Positions 1 through 9,278 of a DNA stretch of 58,579 bases are shown piece by piece (position 1 is the stretch's first letter; the number at the start of each line of letters is the position of its first letter). Below the pieces are notes generated by a model. That model was not told the DNA's origin, searched no databases, and saw only the letters and a program-made list of their open reading frames with translations. The translations under genes and the position numbers were made by a program. The DNA is from an uncultured Collinsella sp. (GTDB lineage: Bacteria; Actinomycetota; Coriobacteriia; Coriobacteriales; Coriobacteriaceae), in NCBI GenBank assembly GCA_934630735.1, contig CAKTWK010000011.1:1-58579 (forward strand). The letters run 5' to 3'.

Positions 1-456
1 ACCGCTGCCGAGCAAACCGAGTCCGCTTCGTCTAGCACCGTCGATCTGAGCGATATCCCGGGTCAGTACTGGTCCAACGCCAAGAAGCTCCTCAAGTCGC
101 GCGGGGCCAATCTTTCGAACGCCGTAATCCTGACCGACGACGGCTCGACGCCCGTTGTCGATGCCAACTGGGTCGTGACGTCTGCCTACTATAACGACAA
201 CGGCAACCTCGAGATTCAGCTCACGCGCAAGGACAACTCGTCGGGCAATGCGTCCGGCGACCAGGGCACCACGGACAGCTCGAGCTCCAACACGCTGGAG
301 GACCTGAGCAACAAGGCCCAGGAGCTGGGAGATAAGGCCCAAGAGCTGGGTGACACGGCTCAGAATCTCGGCGATACCGCACAGAACCTGGGCGATATGG
401 CAACGAACGCCTGGGGTGCCCTGCAAAACGGCATTTCGGGCGCGCAGGGGAACTAG
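1..456 (+). CDS. C-terminal part of an anchored or secreted protein (5' truncated)
   Basis: Frame 1 is open from the first base of the window to a TAG at 454-456, so the start lies upstream. The visible 151 residues hold a small folded segment (DLSDIPGQYWSNAKKLLKSRG through LEIQLTRKD), which loosely resembles a PASTA-like or extracytoplasmic alpha/beta domain. A Ser/Gly/Asp linker follows, then a run of seven-residue repeats (KAQELGD, TAQNLGD) that should form a short coiled coil. I do not recognise the family. Without the N-terminus, location and function cannot be stated. A strong bidirectional terminator follows. Confidence 0.6.
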   Translation, partial: TAAEQTESASSSTVDLSDIPGQYWSNAKKLLKSRGANLSNAVILTDDGSTPVVDANWVVTSAYYNDNGNLEIQLTRKDNSSGNASGDQGTTDSSSSNTLEDLSNKAQELGDKAQELGDTAQNLGDTAQNLGDMATNAWGALQNGISGAQGN

Positions 457-490
457 CGGTCGAGCGGCTAGAGCCTTAGCAGTGCAAACA

Positions 491-558
491 AAAACGGGAC
501 GCAGGATTGCGTGACCGGGCGCGTAGGCGCGTTGGTCGGCGGTCCTGCGTCCCGTTTT
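491..558. terminator. bidirectional intrinsic terminator
   Basis: A 16-bp perfect stem (AAAACGGGACGCAGGA at 491-506 with its complement at 543-558) encloses a loop that itself folds (GACC...GGTC). It has an A tract on one side and a T tract on the other. It sits between two convergent genes and suits both. Confidence 0.9.
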
Positions 559-566
559 GCTGTCGA

Positions 567-1748
567 TTACAGCTGCTCGGCCGGACGGTCGGGCGAGCTG
601 AAGCCCGAGTCAAACGTGACGACGCACGAGGCGTCGGGTCGGCGCTCGTGCACGATGCGCGTGACGAGCTCCAGCAGCTCCTCGTCGGATACGTCAAAGC
701 CGTCGGGACGCACCAGGTCAAACGAAACGAACCCGTCGTGCTCGTGCAGGTCGTGGATGGAAAGCGCGGGGTCGATCTGCATGATGCCGCGCTTGACCCA
801 GCCGCGCAGGTCGTCGCCGGTGGTGGCGATGGGGTCGCAGTGTAGCGTGATACCGATGCCCATCTGCCGTTTGATATCGTGCTCAATGGTGTCCAGGATC
901 TCGTGATGTTCAAACGCATCGCCCTCGCCGGGCATTTCCACGTGTGCGCTGGCAAACTGGCGGCCGGGGCCGTAGTCGTGCACCATCAGGTCGTGCGTGC
1001 CTAGGACCTGCGGATACGACATGATCTTGTCGCGGATTGCCTGGACGAGCTTGGGGTCGGGCGCTTGCCCCAACAGCGGGCTGATGGCGTCGCGCACCAG
1101 GCCCATGCCGCTGATGCAGATGAAGATGCCCACGCCCAGGCCTGCCCAGCCGTCGAGGTCAAAGCCGGTCGTCTGCGAAATAAGCGCTGCGGCCAGGACC
1201 GAGGACGAGGTAATGACGTCGTTTTTGGAATCCTGCGCCGTGGCGATAAGCGTCTCGGAATCTATGCGGTTGCCCAGCGTGCGGTTGAACGCCGCCATCC
1301 AAAACTTGACGAGCATGGACAGGACAAGGGCGGCCATGGAGAGCACCGAATAGGCGGTGGGGGAGGGCTTGATGATCTTGGTGACCGACTCCAGGATCAG
1401 GTTGATGCCGACGGCGCAAACGAGGACGGCAACAACCAAGCCGGCGAGGTACTCGTAGCGGCCGTGACCATAGGGGTGCCCCTCGTCGGCCGGGCGGCTG
1501 GCAAGGCGGAATCCGAGCAGGCTCACGATGTTGCTCGAGGCGTCGGAAAGGTTGTTGAAGGCGTCGGCGATAAGCGAGACGGAGCCCGCGAGCAGACCAG
1601 CTATGCCCTTGGCCAGGCACAGCGTGATGTTGAGGCCGATGCAGATGAGGCCTGCGGCAAAACCCGCGTTGGTGCGGCAGGAGGTATCGACCGGCTCGCT
1701 TTCGCTGCCGGGAACAAGCGTATGTACCAGCCGATTTACAAATAGCAT
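567..1748 (-). CDS. cation diffusion facilitator (CDF) family transporter
   Basis: Inner-membrane metal/proton antiporter of the CDF family, which normally exports Zn, Fe, Mn or Co. The protein (393 aa from this start) has the family layout: TM segments beginning near residue 30, the metal-site region (SLIADAFNNLSDASSN, then HPYGHGRYEYLAGL) with the expected Asp/His residues, and a cytoplasmic C-terminal domain. That tail continues beyond the usual length with a second ferredoxin-like stretch ending in SSPDRPAEQL. The ATG at 1748 is preferred because AGGAC lies about nine bases upstream. A second ATG at 1769 in the same frame has no clear ribosome site. Monocistronic; the metal cannot be read from the sequence. 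Confidence 0.9.
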   Translation of the reverse strand: MLFVNRLVHTLVPGSESEPVDTSCRTNAGFAAGLICIGLNITLCLAKGIAGLLAGSVSLIADAFNNLSDASSNIVSLLGFRLASRPADEGHPYGHGRYEYLAGLVVAVLVCAVGINLILESVTKIIKPSPTAYSVLSMAALVLSMLVKFWMAAFNRTLGNRIDSETLIATAQDSKNDVITSSSVLAAALISQTTGFDLDGWAGLGVGIFICISGMGLVRDAISPLLGQAPDPKLVQAIRDKIMSYPQVLGTHDLMVHDYGPGRQFASAHVEMPGEGDAFEHHEILDTIEHDIKRQMGIGITLHCDPIATTGDDLRGWVKRGIMQIDPALSIHDLHEHDGFVSFDLVRPDGFDVSDEELLELVTRIVHERRPDASCVVTFDSGFSSPDRPAEQL

Positions 1749-1965
1749 AACGATCGTCCTCACAATCATGTTTAAGGGGATAGTGTAGCTCGCACAGACG
1801 CAACGTGTACCGATGCTCAGAAAATGCAGCAATGGTCTGCCGGCGCTAACGAGTGGGGCTTCTTGTCCGACCGAGTGCTCCATTTTGGGCCACATGGGTA
1901 TGGGCACGTGCCGATTTGCTCGACATACTTAATGTCGACAGCCCTGTGCAAAGGAGGACGTTTCC

Positions 1966-3303
1966 ATGGACGAGATGTTTGCCATTAAATGCCAAAACTG
2001 CGGCGGCCCCATGTATTCGCACCAGGCAAAGCGCAGCTTTGAGTGCGCCTATTGCGAAACGGTCGTCCCGTGGCAGGCGGATGCCGGGGAGCCCAAGAGC
2101 GCCCTGGGTATCCGTCATACGCCGTTGACGGTGGTTGACGGGCTGCTCAAGCTCACGCACGTCTCGCAGCTCGAGCGCCCAGAGGATCCGGACTGGTATT
2201 TCTTCAATTCGCACTGGCGCAATCAGTCGGTTCTGGAGCATCTGCTGTGGGAAGATCGCGGAACGGCGCAGGAGTTCCAAGAGGCGACGCACGTGAGCAT
2301 TTCCTGCCCCTTCTGCGGCGCGTCCTTTGAGGGGTCATCGACCCAGCGCGTGTTTGAGTGCCCGTCGTGCGGCAACAAAATCGGTATGGCTGACCTTCTC
2401 AAGCCCGGCACGTTTAGTAAGCGCTTGACCATGGGCGTGGGTGCCGAATACGTTCCCGAACAGGGCGTCCCCTGTGAGATATCGCCGCAGCAGGCACGTG
2501 CCAACGCGCTGCAGCTGGTGCGCCAGTACCCGGAGGTCTTTGCCGGGCACGATGTGGAAGACGCGATCCAAAACGACATGATGCTCTTCTATTTCCCCAT
2601 GGCGCTCGCGGACCTGCGCATGATGGCGTCCTTCCCGGGCAAGGGCCTGAGCAAGGAGACCCTGGTGTATTACGAGGTCCTCGACTGGGCATATCCCAGG
2701 GCCAACTACCTGGATGTTCGTCTTATGGGCATTTTGGAGCCGTGGGACTTTGGCAAGGTGGGGCCGTTCGATCCCGCCATGCAGGAGGGCGACTTCCGCG
2801 TTGTCTCCGTCGATGCGTCCACCAAGGACCAGGTGGTTATTGATAAGTTGGCGCTCGATATTGCCGGCAACGATGCCGAGGCGGTGCTGGGGCTCAATAA
2901 AAAGAGCATCCGCACCTGGGCGCGCAAGGCTCGCAAGCACAAGGACGGCCTGGTGATGGTGCCGGTCTACTTTGTCGACCGTCCGGCAACGGACAGCCGC
3001 GACGGCGAGCAGGTGCGCATTGCCGTGAACGGCCAGACGGGCCGTGCGGCCGCGGTGGTGTTTAGCGACAAGTGCGAGACGCATGTGGTGGCACCGCTCA
3101 ATCCCAACGTGATACTGTCGAGCGAAAGCACCGTGCACGCCACGCCCATCGAGGTCAAATACGTTAAATCGCCCTTCCTATACCAGATCGTACGCCGTGG
3201 AGGCGGAGAACAGCCGCGGCAGGTGGCAGCGGTGGTGGAGGGTTCTTACCGAGAGGAGAAGCCCAAACGCCGCGGCCTACTGGGTGCGCTATTTGGGAAG
3301 TAG
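1966..3303 (+). CDS. zinc-ribbon protein of unknown function
   Basis: 445 aa, strong ribosome site GGAGGACG just before the ATG. Two CxxC...CxxC zinc ribbons are visible: CQNCGG with CAYC near residues 9-32, and CPFC with CPSC near residues 112-132. After them comes a mixed alpha/beta region without a recognisable catalytic motif, ending in a basic tail (KPKRRGLLGALFGK). There is no signal peptide or TM segment, so it is probably cytoplasmic. It is divergent from the CDF gene with a shared ~215-bp upstream region. I do not recognise a family beyond the zinc ribbons. Confidence 0.8.
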   Translation: MDEMFAIKCQNCGGPMYSHQAKRSFECAYCETVVPWQADAGEPKSALGIRHTPLTVVDGLLKLTHVSQLERPEDPDWYFFNSHWRNQSVLEHLLWEDRGTAQEFQEATHVSISCPFCGASFEGSSTQRVFECPSCGNKIGMADLLKPGTFSKRLTMGVGAEYVPEQGVPCEISPQQARANALQLVRQYPEVFAGHDVEDAIQNDMMLFYFPMALADLRMMASFPGKGLSKETLVYYEVLDWAYPRANYLDVRLMGILEPWDFGKVGPFDPAMQEGDFRVVSVDASTKDQVVIDKLALDIAGNDAEAVLGLNKKSIRTWARKARKHKDGLVMVPVYFVDRPATDSRDGEQVRIAVNGQTGRAAAVVFSDKCETHVVAPLNPNVILSSESTVHATPIEVKYVKSPFLYQIVRRGGGEQPRQVAAVVEGSYREEKPKRRGLLGALFGK

Positions 3304-3660
3304 GGAGCGGTACGGGACAGCGCACGGTAGTGCGAGCTGTCCGTCGTGGTAGATCTAAATAAACGGTGGGACGGCTACAAAAGAGCCTCCCTACCGGGTG
3401 AAATCAGAATGTGCTGCGGAACCTGTTCCTCAGTCGGTCAGCTTTGGAAGCGCGGGTAACGCAGGTGCCACCGTCTTAAAGGGTCGGCTGCAGCCGGCCC
3501 TTTTCTGCGACAGCGGGGATTCGAATACCAACACGGTGTACGGCCCCACGGTGTTTTGCTCTGTGACGAACGGACCTATGACGGCGCATTCTGTAATCAT
3601 CATTTGTGCGGTCCCTTAATCACTTGCGTTGACTGACATGGTCTTCGTTGAAGACGCATC
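3304..3660. other. intergenic region with two hairpins, no supported gene
   Basis: 357 bases between convergent genes. A strong hairpin without a T tract is at 3315-3342 (GGACAGCGCAC / GTGCGAGCTGTCC). A terminator-like hairpin is near 3480-3503 (GGGTCGGCTGCAGCCGGCCC followed by TTTT). A 73-codon reading frame starting at a GTG (3398) crosses the second hairpin and has no ribosome site, so I do not call it. Confidence 0.5.
3480..3503. terminator. intrinsic terminator, probably bidirectional
   Basis: Compact GC-rich hairpin GGGTCGGCTGCAGCCGGCCC preceded by AAA and followed by TTTT, between two converging genes. Confidence 0.65.
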
Positions 3661-4449
3661 CTAAAACAAGCACCGTTCTATCAGCTCTTTTCCGCGCAGG
3701 GTGTCAATCCACTCCCGCGGAATTGCGTCGATACCGTAGGCCGAGCCGGCGAGGGCGCCGGCGACGGCTGCGGTGGTGTCGGTGTCGTCGCCTAGGTTGA
3801 CGGCGGCAAGCACGCAATCTTCGTAGCTGTTAGTGTTGACGAAGCACCAAGTGGCTGCCTTAAGAGTGTCGCGCACGAAGCCGCCGGATCTGATTTCGTG
3901 CTCGGGTGCGCTTTTCAGCTGCCGCGCCCACGAGGGAAGCGTGCCGTCCATCACGTCCCTCATCAGCTCGACAAATATGATGCATGCGTCGGTCGACGTT
4001 CTGTGGGCGTGCGTAATCGCGGAGACCTTGCTGACCTCTTCGTCTGTCGCATCGGTGAACGCCAGGGGAGCGATGCGCATGAGCGATCCGTTGCCGTTGT
4101 CGCGCTCGCCGGAGCCTCCTTTGCCGGTGCGCAGGGCGCGGGCGGTCGTACCGCCGTAATCGAAAACGCCGTCGATCGTATACTCGCTACGGGCAATCCA
4201 GCCTACGAACTTGTCGCGCATGTCCGCGGTGTCGATATGCCCGAGCTCCCTAATCGAGTCGCAGGTAGCAAGCGTCATAGATGTGTCGTCGCTCCAGGTG
4301 CCGGCGGGCTGCCCATGCGTGCCGTAGCCGATCATGTCGGTACATTCGAACGTGCCGCGGGGCCTGAACTCGTAGGGAACGCCCAGCGCGTCGCCGACGG
4401 CAAGTCCATAGATGCAGTCGCGCAGTGTTGTTTTCGGTCTGTCTGTCAT
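3661..4449 (-). CDS. ADP-ribosylglycohydrolase family protein
   Basis: 262 aa, close to the normal length of the DraG/ARH family, which removes ADP-ribose from proteins or nucleic acids using two Mg ions. Family metal-binding motifs are all present: GDALG at 19-23, WSDDTSM at 52-58, a central NGNGSLMR at 118-125 and GDDTDT at 220-225. AGGAG precedes the ATG. It lies 63 bp downstream of a DUF1016 nuclease gene on the same strand and may be co-transcribed with it. Its natural substrate cannot be told from the sequence; metabolic ADP-ribosyl hydrolases and toxin-reversing ones share these motifs. Confidence 0.92.
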   Translation of the reverse strand: MTDRPKTTLRDCIYGLAVGDALGVPYEFRPRGTFECTDMIGYGTHGQPAGTWSDDTSMTLATCDSIRELGHIDTADMRDKFVGWIARSEYTIDGVFDYGGTTARALRTGKGGSGERDNGNGSLMRIAPLAFTDATDEEVSKVSAITHAHRTSTDACIIFVELMRDVMDGTLPSWARQLKSAPEHEIRSGGFVRDTLKAATWCFVNTNSYEDCVLAAVNLGDDTDTTAAVAGALAGSAYGIDAIPREWIDTLRGKELIERCLF

Positions 4450-4512
4450 GGAGCGCTCCTCTTATGTCGGGGGATATGAAACGCCGTCGGGGGTATCGGC
4501 CGCAACGTGCTG

Positions 4513-5562
4513 CTACCCTTGCGCTTCGCCATTAGTCGCTTCGTTGATGGCGCGGTACTCGGCACTCAGTTCGCGCGCCAGCTCTTCCTTACTTGGAAGA
4601 TACGGCAGGTATTTGGCGGCAAACACTTGGTCGTTGTCTTCGGGCAGTGTGTACTCGACAATCGAGTCGCTTTTGTCCGCGCAGAGCACGACGCCTATGG
4701 GCGGATTGTCGCCTTCGTTCATGAGCTCGCGCGTGTAGTAGTTCACATACATTTGCATCTGGCCCAGGTCCTGATGCGTAAGGTCATCGGTCTTAAGGTC
4801 GATGAGCACGAAGCAGCGCATCAGATAGTTGTAAAACACAAGGTCTATATAGAAATGGCGTCCATCAAAGGTAATGCGCTTCTGACGCGCCTCGAAAGCG
4901 AAGCCGCGGCCAAGTTCCAACAGAAACCTCTGAAGATGCGTGATGAGCGCTTGCTCTAGATCGCTCTCGCGAAACGCAACGTCGTCCGAGAAGCCTAAAA
5001 ATTCCAGCACATATGGGTCGCGGATGATGTCCTCGGGGCGACGAGCCGTCGCGCTCTTTTGGATTTCCTGAGCGACGGCCTCTTTGTCCTTGCTGGCAAG
5101 AAGGCGCTCGCGGAACATGGTATTGATTTGGCGTTCGAGTTGGCGCGTGCTCCAGCGAGAGTCGGCGCATTCGTTCATGTACCAGGTGCGAACTTCGGGG
5201 TCAGGAATGCGTATTAACCTGCGATAATGTGTCCAACTCAATTCGGGACGCAGTGAGTCCCGAATTGGAAATGCAAGATAGAACTGACGCATTTTACGCA
5301 GCTCTCTTGCTTCAAAACCTTTACCAAAATCCTTGGTAAGTCTGATTGCGAGGGCCTTGAGCAGCGCCTCTCCATACTTGGCGCGCTCCTCTCCGCCCTG
5401 TTCATCAACAATGCTCTTGCCGATTTCCCAATACGCCTCAACCATCGCAAAGTTAACGGCGGTATAGGCCTTGTCGCGAGCGGCGTTGAGAATCGAGGAA
5501 ACCTGCTTGTAAAAAACTTCTGGCACGATTGCCGATTCTCCACGGTTTACCAGTTCGTCCAT
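4513..5562 (-). CDS. DUF1016/YhcG-type PDDEXK nuclease domain protein
   Basis: 349 aa from the ATG at 5562 (a GTG one codon earlier is also possible; AGGA lies upstream). The N-terminal half is the DUF1016 helical domain (AYWEIGKSIVDEQ, YGEALLKALAIRL, WTHYRRLI). The C-terminal half carries a PDDEXK nuclease fold with FYIDLVFYN and FVLIDLK supplying the catalytic Asp and Asp-x-Lys. Proteins of this family are widespread in accessory DNA and are suspected restriction or repair nucleases; that role is inference here. Base composition is lower in GC than the flanking housekeeping genes. Confidence 0.9.
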   Translation of the reverse strand: MDELVNRGESAIVPEVFYKQVSSILNAARDKAYTAVNFAMVEAYWEIGKSIVDEQGGEERAKYGEALLKALAIRLTKDFGKGFEARELRKMRQFYLAFPIRDSLRPELSWTHYRRLIRIPDPEVRTWYMNECADSRWSTRQLERQINTMFRERLLASKDKEAVAQEIQKSATARRPEDIIRDPYVLEFLGFSDDVAFRESDLEQALITHLQRFLLELGRGFAFEARQKRITFDGRHFYIDLVFYNYLMRCFVLIDLKTDDLTHQDLGQMQMYVNYYTRELMNEGDNPPIGVVLCADKSDSIVEYTLPEDNDQVFAAKYLPYLPSKEELARELSAEYRAINEATNGEAQG

Positions 5563-5768
5563 CACTGTCGCCCCACTTTCCTCTTGTGGAATGCATCTTT
5601 ATCGCATTTAGTTTAAAGCCTCGCGCGGACACGAATTGCTGTGCTGTCTGGCACCTTCGCATGGGCCTTGCGGTGACTAAAATGTGGCCATAGAGACAGT
5701 TTTAACGAACCTCATGGGGGCGACACGCATGGACAACAACACTTTGCTACTCCTTCATGTCAAAAATA

Positions 5769-5795
5769 GGGGCGCAGAACGGTATCCAGCGCCCC
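5769..5795 (-). terminator. terminator of the PI-PLC-like gene
   Basis: On the minus strand a GGGGCGC/GCGCCCC stem is followed by TATTTTTG, 35 bp after the stop codon of the PI-PLC-like gene. Confidence 0.85.
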
Positions 5796-5829
5796 CGATT
5801 GAGCCGATGTATCCAAACGGTCGGCTTGC

Positions 5830-8307
5830 CTATTCGCTGGCGCCTTCGCTGTCTTCGCGGTCGTTGACAAGCATTGCCGCGCCGACGGCTGTTGTCGCTA
5901 CGGCGGCAGCGGCGAGCCCGGCGGCGATGCCAGAGCCGTCGCCCGTGTCGGCGAGTTTTCCGCCCGAGCCCTTGCCCTTGTTGCCCTTGCCGTTCTTGTC
6001 GGCGCTACCTGCGTTGGAGCCCGTGCCACCGTCGGTGCCGGTGCCGCCTGCACCGTCCGAGGCCGCTACGGTAAAGCTTGCGGCTCCGTCGCTGGCAAGC
6101 GTGTAGTTCTGTGCCGCGTCGCCCAACAGGCCTTTCGCACGCACCCAATACGTCCCCGCGGCAAATGCCTCATCCTCGGCCATTGCCGCGCCCGGAGCGC
6201 CGTTTGCATCGCGCATAAACTCGAGCTGGGCGATGCAGGCATCGCCTTCGAGCTTGCCCTCGAGCGGCGCCGCGATCTTTGCGCGCACGTCCTCGCCGGC
6301 CTTAAGGCCTTCGAGCCCCTCAAAGTGGGGTGTCAGCGCGCGTGGATCGATATCGATGGGCACGGAGCCCCGCAGCTCCGTAACGGTCTCGTTGCCCAAG
6401 GCGTCGACATCCACATATTCGATGGCAAACGCATGGCCCGAAGCCGCCACGTTGAGTACGTTGCTGCTGTCGACGAGGCGGAAATGACCCTCGCCAACGG
6501 TCTTGCCGTCCTGGAGCGAGGCGTCGCTCAGCGAGTCGCCATATGTCATGTGCATGCGGGCTGGGAGGTAGCACGAAGCTGTCTGCTTGTGCTGCGTATC
6601 GTAATTGCGCTGGTAGATGCTTCGGGCCAGTGCCGCATCAACAAAGTCGGACGCAATGATGCCAATGTGCTTACGGCAGTTCTCTTTTGTGCCCTCAACT
6701 CCGGTATTGTTTATATACGAGCTCTTGTACAGGTGCTCGTCGACCACTCGCGCCGCGGTAAAAGGGTTGTTTTGCGTGCAGCTCGTGTAGTTGATAAACC
6801 AGCAGCGCTCCGTTGCCTGCACCGTTGTCCCGTCCGCGGCAGTGATATCTACGGGACTGCGCTTGAGATCGGGCGCTGCCTCCAGGGCCATATCGACCCA
6901 GTCGATCTTACTGGATCCCGTGCAGTCGTAATGGTCTTGGGCATATACCTTGGTGCAATAGGGCTCTTTGACACCCGCATTGCCCGTAGTCTCAAAGCCT
7001 CGCGCGTCTTGGACGAGGCACATGGACTTTCCGGAATGCGCCTTGATTTTGGCGTCCCATTCGGTGAGGTCGAGGCCCCACGTGTGGCCGTCTACACTGT
7101 CGCCGGCGAGTTTAAATCGACGCAGCAGGACGATCTTTCCGCGCACCTCGTTCAGTGTGGGGACATGGCTCGACGTATAGAACAGTTTGGGGTTCTCGCT
7201 CAAAACCTTGGCGAAAGCCGTCGTAACGCTTTCGTCGGTAGCTTCGTCGTTGCCTCGTGACACCAGCATGATGAGCGCTTCTGACGGGTTTTCGTTCAAA
7301 AATGTTTTGAAGTAACCGATGACATCGGAGAGATGTATAAAGCCCCCGTCTTTTTTGAGCAGGTAGCATATTCCATGGTCGATGCCGGGGTCGCCTTTAT
7401 CGTTGTTCTTTCCAAGTCGGATATCAAAATAGCGAATGCCTTCGAGCAACTGCGTGGGGATGTAATCCTGCTGGCACTTTGCAAGCGAGGTTTGGGGCTC
7501 GGTGTCGTTGTCGACGCTGCAGGTGCTCGAATCATGCGTGCCCGGGATGCTCAGCTCGTCGAGGTATTTGTTGCCGTCGACGTATTTCATCCAACATGGT
7601 CCGTCGACGTAGCTGCTATACGTGGTCCAGTCGATGCTGCTAACTGTGGCATTGGTCTTGTCCATGCTGTAGCCGACAAGCTCGAGCTCCCACGGAATGC
7701 TCTTACTCTTATGGCAGATTTTATTGTTGTCCTGGTCTTTGCCGTCCTTTTCTATGGCCAGGTACTTAATGTCTTTTTTCTCGGTTTCTTTCTCGACCGT
7801 GCGGTCTCGGATGATATAGGTACCGTTTGATTGACGCTCGAACGCAAAAGAGCGACTGGCCTTGCCGTCATGCTCGCCACTCCATACGTGGATGACCTTT
7901 CCATCTTTGTCCGAGTCGCCATCGACCGACCAAATGCTGTAGCCCGTCTTCTTGTGCTCTTCGAAATTGAGCAAGGTGCGGATAGCATACCAGTTTGTAT
8001 CGTCATTCTTGGTCGTTACGTTCTCAAGGATGAGCTTGCTGGACGTGCCGTCATTAAACAGGTGGCAGACGTTGCCGATGACGTTGCCGTCTTCGTTGAC
8101 GCTCGCGGTGCGAAAATAGCCCGCGGGGCGAAGGCGAATGACGAACTTGTCGAGGGTGGCCGCTGGCTCGGCCGTGCCGTCCGCAAAGGCTGTCCGCGGA
8201 CTAATGCCCAGCATGGCGGTTTCGGGCAGGCTTGCAAGCGGCGACAACGCCGCAAGTCCTAGGCCCAGCGTAAACGCTCGGCGACTGATGGCATGATGTT
8301 CGGTCAT
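5830..8307 (-). CDS. secreted, wall-anchored PI-PLC X-domain protein
   Basis: 825 aa. The N-terminus SRRAFTLGLGLAALSPLASLP looks like a twin-arginine or Sec signal. Residues ~50-215 form a beta-rich domain of the RICIN or beta-trefoil kind. The catalytic region has LSIPGTHDSS with H258, GIRYFDIRL, and DHGICYL with H311, the two histidines expected in bacterial phosphatidylinositol phospholipase C. A later Ig-like segment leads to a Gly/Lys linker and a cell-wall sorting signal: LADTG (an LPxTG variant), a hydrophobic stretch and a short charged tail. It should cleave phosphatidylinositol or GPI-type lipids at the surface. GGAGG precedes the ATG; a TATAGT -10 lies at 8351-8356. The catalytic part is clearly lower in GC than the C-terminal part. 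Confidence 0.88.
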   Translation of the reverse strand: MTEHHAISRRAFTLGLGLAALSPLASLPETAMLGISPRTAFADGTAEPAATLDKFVIRLRPAGYFRTASVNEDGNVIGNVCHLFNDGTSSKLILENVTTKNDDTNWYAIRTLLNFEEHKKTGYSIWSVDGDSDKDGKVIHVWSGEHDGKASRSFAFERQSNGTYIIRDRTVEKETEKKDIKYLAIEKDGKDQDNNKICHKSKSIPWELELVGYSMDKTNATVSSIDWTTYSSYVDGPCWMKYVDGNKYLDELSIPGTHDSSTCSVDNDTEPQTSLAKCQQDYIPTQLLEGIRYFDIRLGKNNDKGDPGIDHGICYLLKKDGGFIHLSDVIGYFKTFLNENPSEALIMLVSRGNDEATDESVTTAFAKVLSENPKLFYTSSHVPTLNEVRGKIVLLRRFKLAGDSVDGHTWGLDLTEWDAKIKAHSGKSMCLVQDARGFETTGNAGVKEPYCTKVYAQDHYDCTGSSKIDWVDMALEAAPDLKRSPVDITAADGTTVQATERCWFINYTSCTQNNPFTAARVVDEHLYKSSYINNTGVEGTKENCRKHIGIIASDFVDAALARSIYQRNYDTQHKQTASCYLPARMHMTYGDSLSDASLQDGKTVGEGHFRLVDSSNVLNVAASGHAFAIEYVDVDALGNETVTELRGSVPIDIDPRALTPHFEGLEGLKAGEDVRAKIAAPLEGKLEGDACIAQLEFMRDANGAPGAAMAEDEAFAAGTYWVRAKGLLGDAAQNYTLASDGAASFTVAASDGAGGTGTDGGTGSNAGSADKNGKGNKGKGSGGKLADTGDGSGIAAGLAAAAVATTAVGAAMLVNDREDSEGASE

Positions 8308-8610
8308 AACTCCTCCATTCGCAGGGTGCGGTTATGCACTCATTTTGGTCACTATACTGCCCGGATGTCTAAACGTGTTGGCTTAATTGTCTGCGCGGCG
8401 CTATAAATCGGCGGGCGGACGCGTTGGGGCGCTTGTCTATTTGTGCTGCTACCGCGCTGGGGGTGGTTTTGCCGCCCGGCACCCTCGCGTTCGCCGGCTA
8501 TCGGCATAAGAAAGGGAGGGCCGGCGAGCCGATCCTCCCTTAGTACGAAGCGCTGGGGTATCGTCGCTTGTTTGCACAGTGCCCGTGTTCCCGCTGCGCT
8601 CGCCAGTCGC
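8308..8610. other. intergenic region: promoter and terminator
   Basis: 303 bases between two minus-strand genes. It holds a -10-like TATAGT (minus strand, 8351-8356) for the PI-PLC-like gene and the terminator of the lipoprotein gene at 8512-8541. No reading frame here is supported. Confidence 0.6.
8512..8541 (-). terminator. terminator of the first lipoprotein gene
   Basis: Minus-strand stem AAGGGAGG/CCTCCCTT with a partly paired GC-rich loop, followed by TTCTT. Confidence 0.75.
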
Positions 8611-9204
8611 TTAGCGCTTAATCTCGATATCGTCGAGCTTAACGTCCATGGCCTCGGTCTTGGCCTTGGCGATGTCGTCGGCAAACTCCAGGGACTTCAT
8701 CATGGTCTCGACGGCATCCTTGTGCTCCTCGACGTTGTCGATACGCACGTACACGCTGCCGCCTTCAACGTCGGTGAAGTACTCGGTCGTCATGCCGCCC
8801 GAGTGTGTATGGGAAGCGTTGCGCCAAGTCTTGCCGTTGTACTTTACGGGGTCATTCTCGGTCCACTCAAAGCTGGCATTCCACTTTGCCTCGTAGTCGA
8901 ACAGCTCGTCGGCGTTCTTGTCAGGATCGAAGACGGGGATGAAGCGATCGCTGGCGTGCTCGCTCTCAGTGAACTTAAACTGGGCTCTGTCGGCGGTGTC
9001 GCCTGCGACGTCGGTGATCTCGACGCCCTCGGGGACCTCGACCTTAAACCAAATGAAGTCGGTCCTCATATCCACGGCTGGCTTTTCTGCTCCGCCGCCA
9101 CCGCCACTGCCGGTAGCGCCGCCGCTGCCACCGCAGCCCACCAGGGCAACTGCGGCAAAGAGACTGATGCAGAGGGTGAGAATCGCAAAGGCCTTCTTTT
9201 TCAT
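8611..9204 (-). CDS. lipoprotein, paralogue of the next gene
   Basis: 197 aa. A short Lys-rich start, a hydrophobic helix and the lipobox LVGC at about residues 21-24 mark a lipoprotein anchored outside the membrane. After a Gly/Ser linker comes a ~150-residue domain containing FIWFKVEVPEGVEI, SDRFIPVF, YNGKTWRNA and GSVYVRIDNVEEHKDAVETMMKSLEF. The latter half resembles the small alpha/beta domain that ends many Gram-positive lipoproteins of unknown role. It is a clear paralogue of 9446-10045 (same DFIWFKVE, DRFIPV, YNG-TW and final MKSLEF/LNSIEF motifs). GGAGG precedes the start. Function unknown. Confidence 0.88.
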   Translation of the reverse strand: MKKKAFAILTLCISLFAAVALVGCGGSGGATGSGGGGGAEKPAVDMRTDFIWFKVEVPEGVEITDVAGDTADRAQFKFTESEHASDRFIPVFDPDKNADELFDYEAKWNASFEWTENDPVKYNGKTWRNASHTHSGGMTTEYFTDVEGGSVYVRIDNVEEHKDAVETMMKSLEFADDIAKAKTEAMDVKLDDIEIKR

Positions 9205-9278
9205 GGTCGTGTCCTCCTCGATCTGTAACCGCCCATGGATTACCTGCCTTTACTGTACGCGCGAGCGGCTCGTTCGGG

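Noticed and set aside
3518..3535. GGGGATTCGAATACC, resembling a tRNA T-loop
   Set aside because: No acceptor, D or anticodon arm can be built around it.
3398..3619. 73-codon frame in the 3.3-3.66 kb gap
   Set aside because: GTG start without ribosome site, runs through a terminator hairpin, no recognisable sequence.
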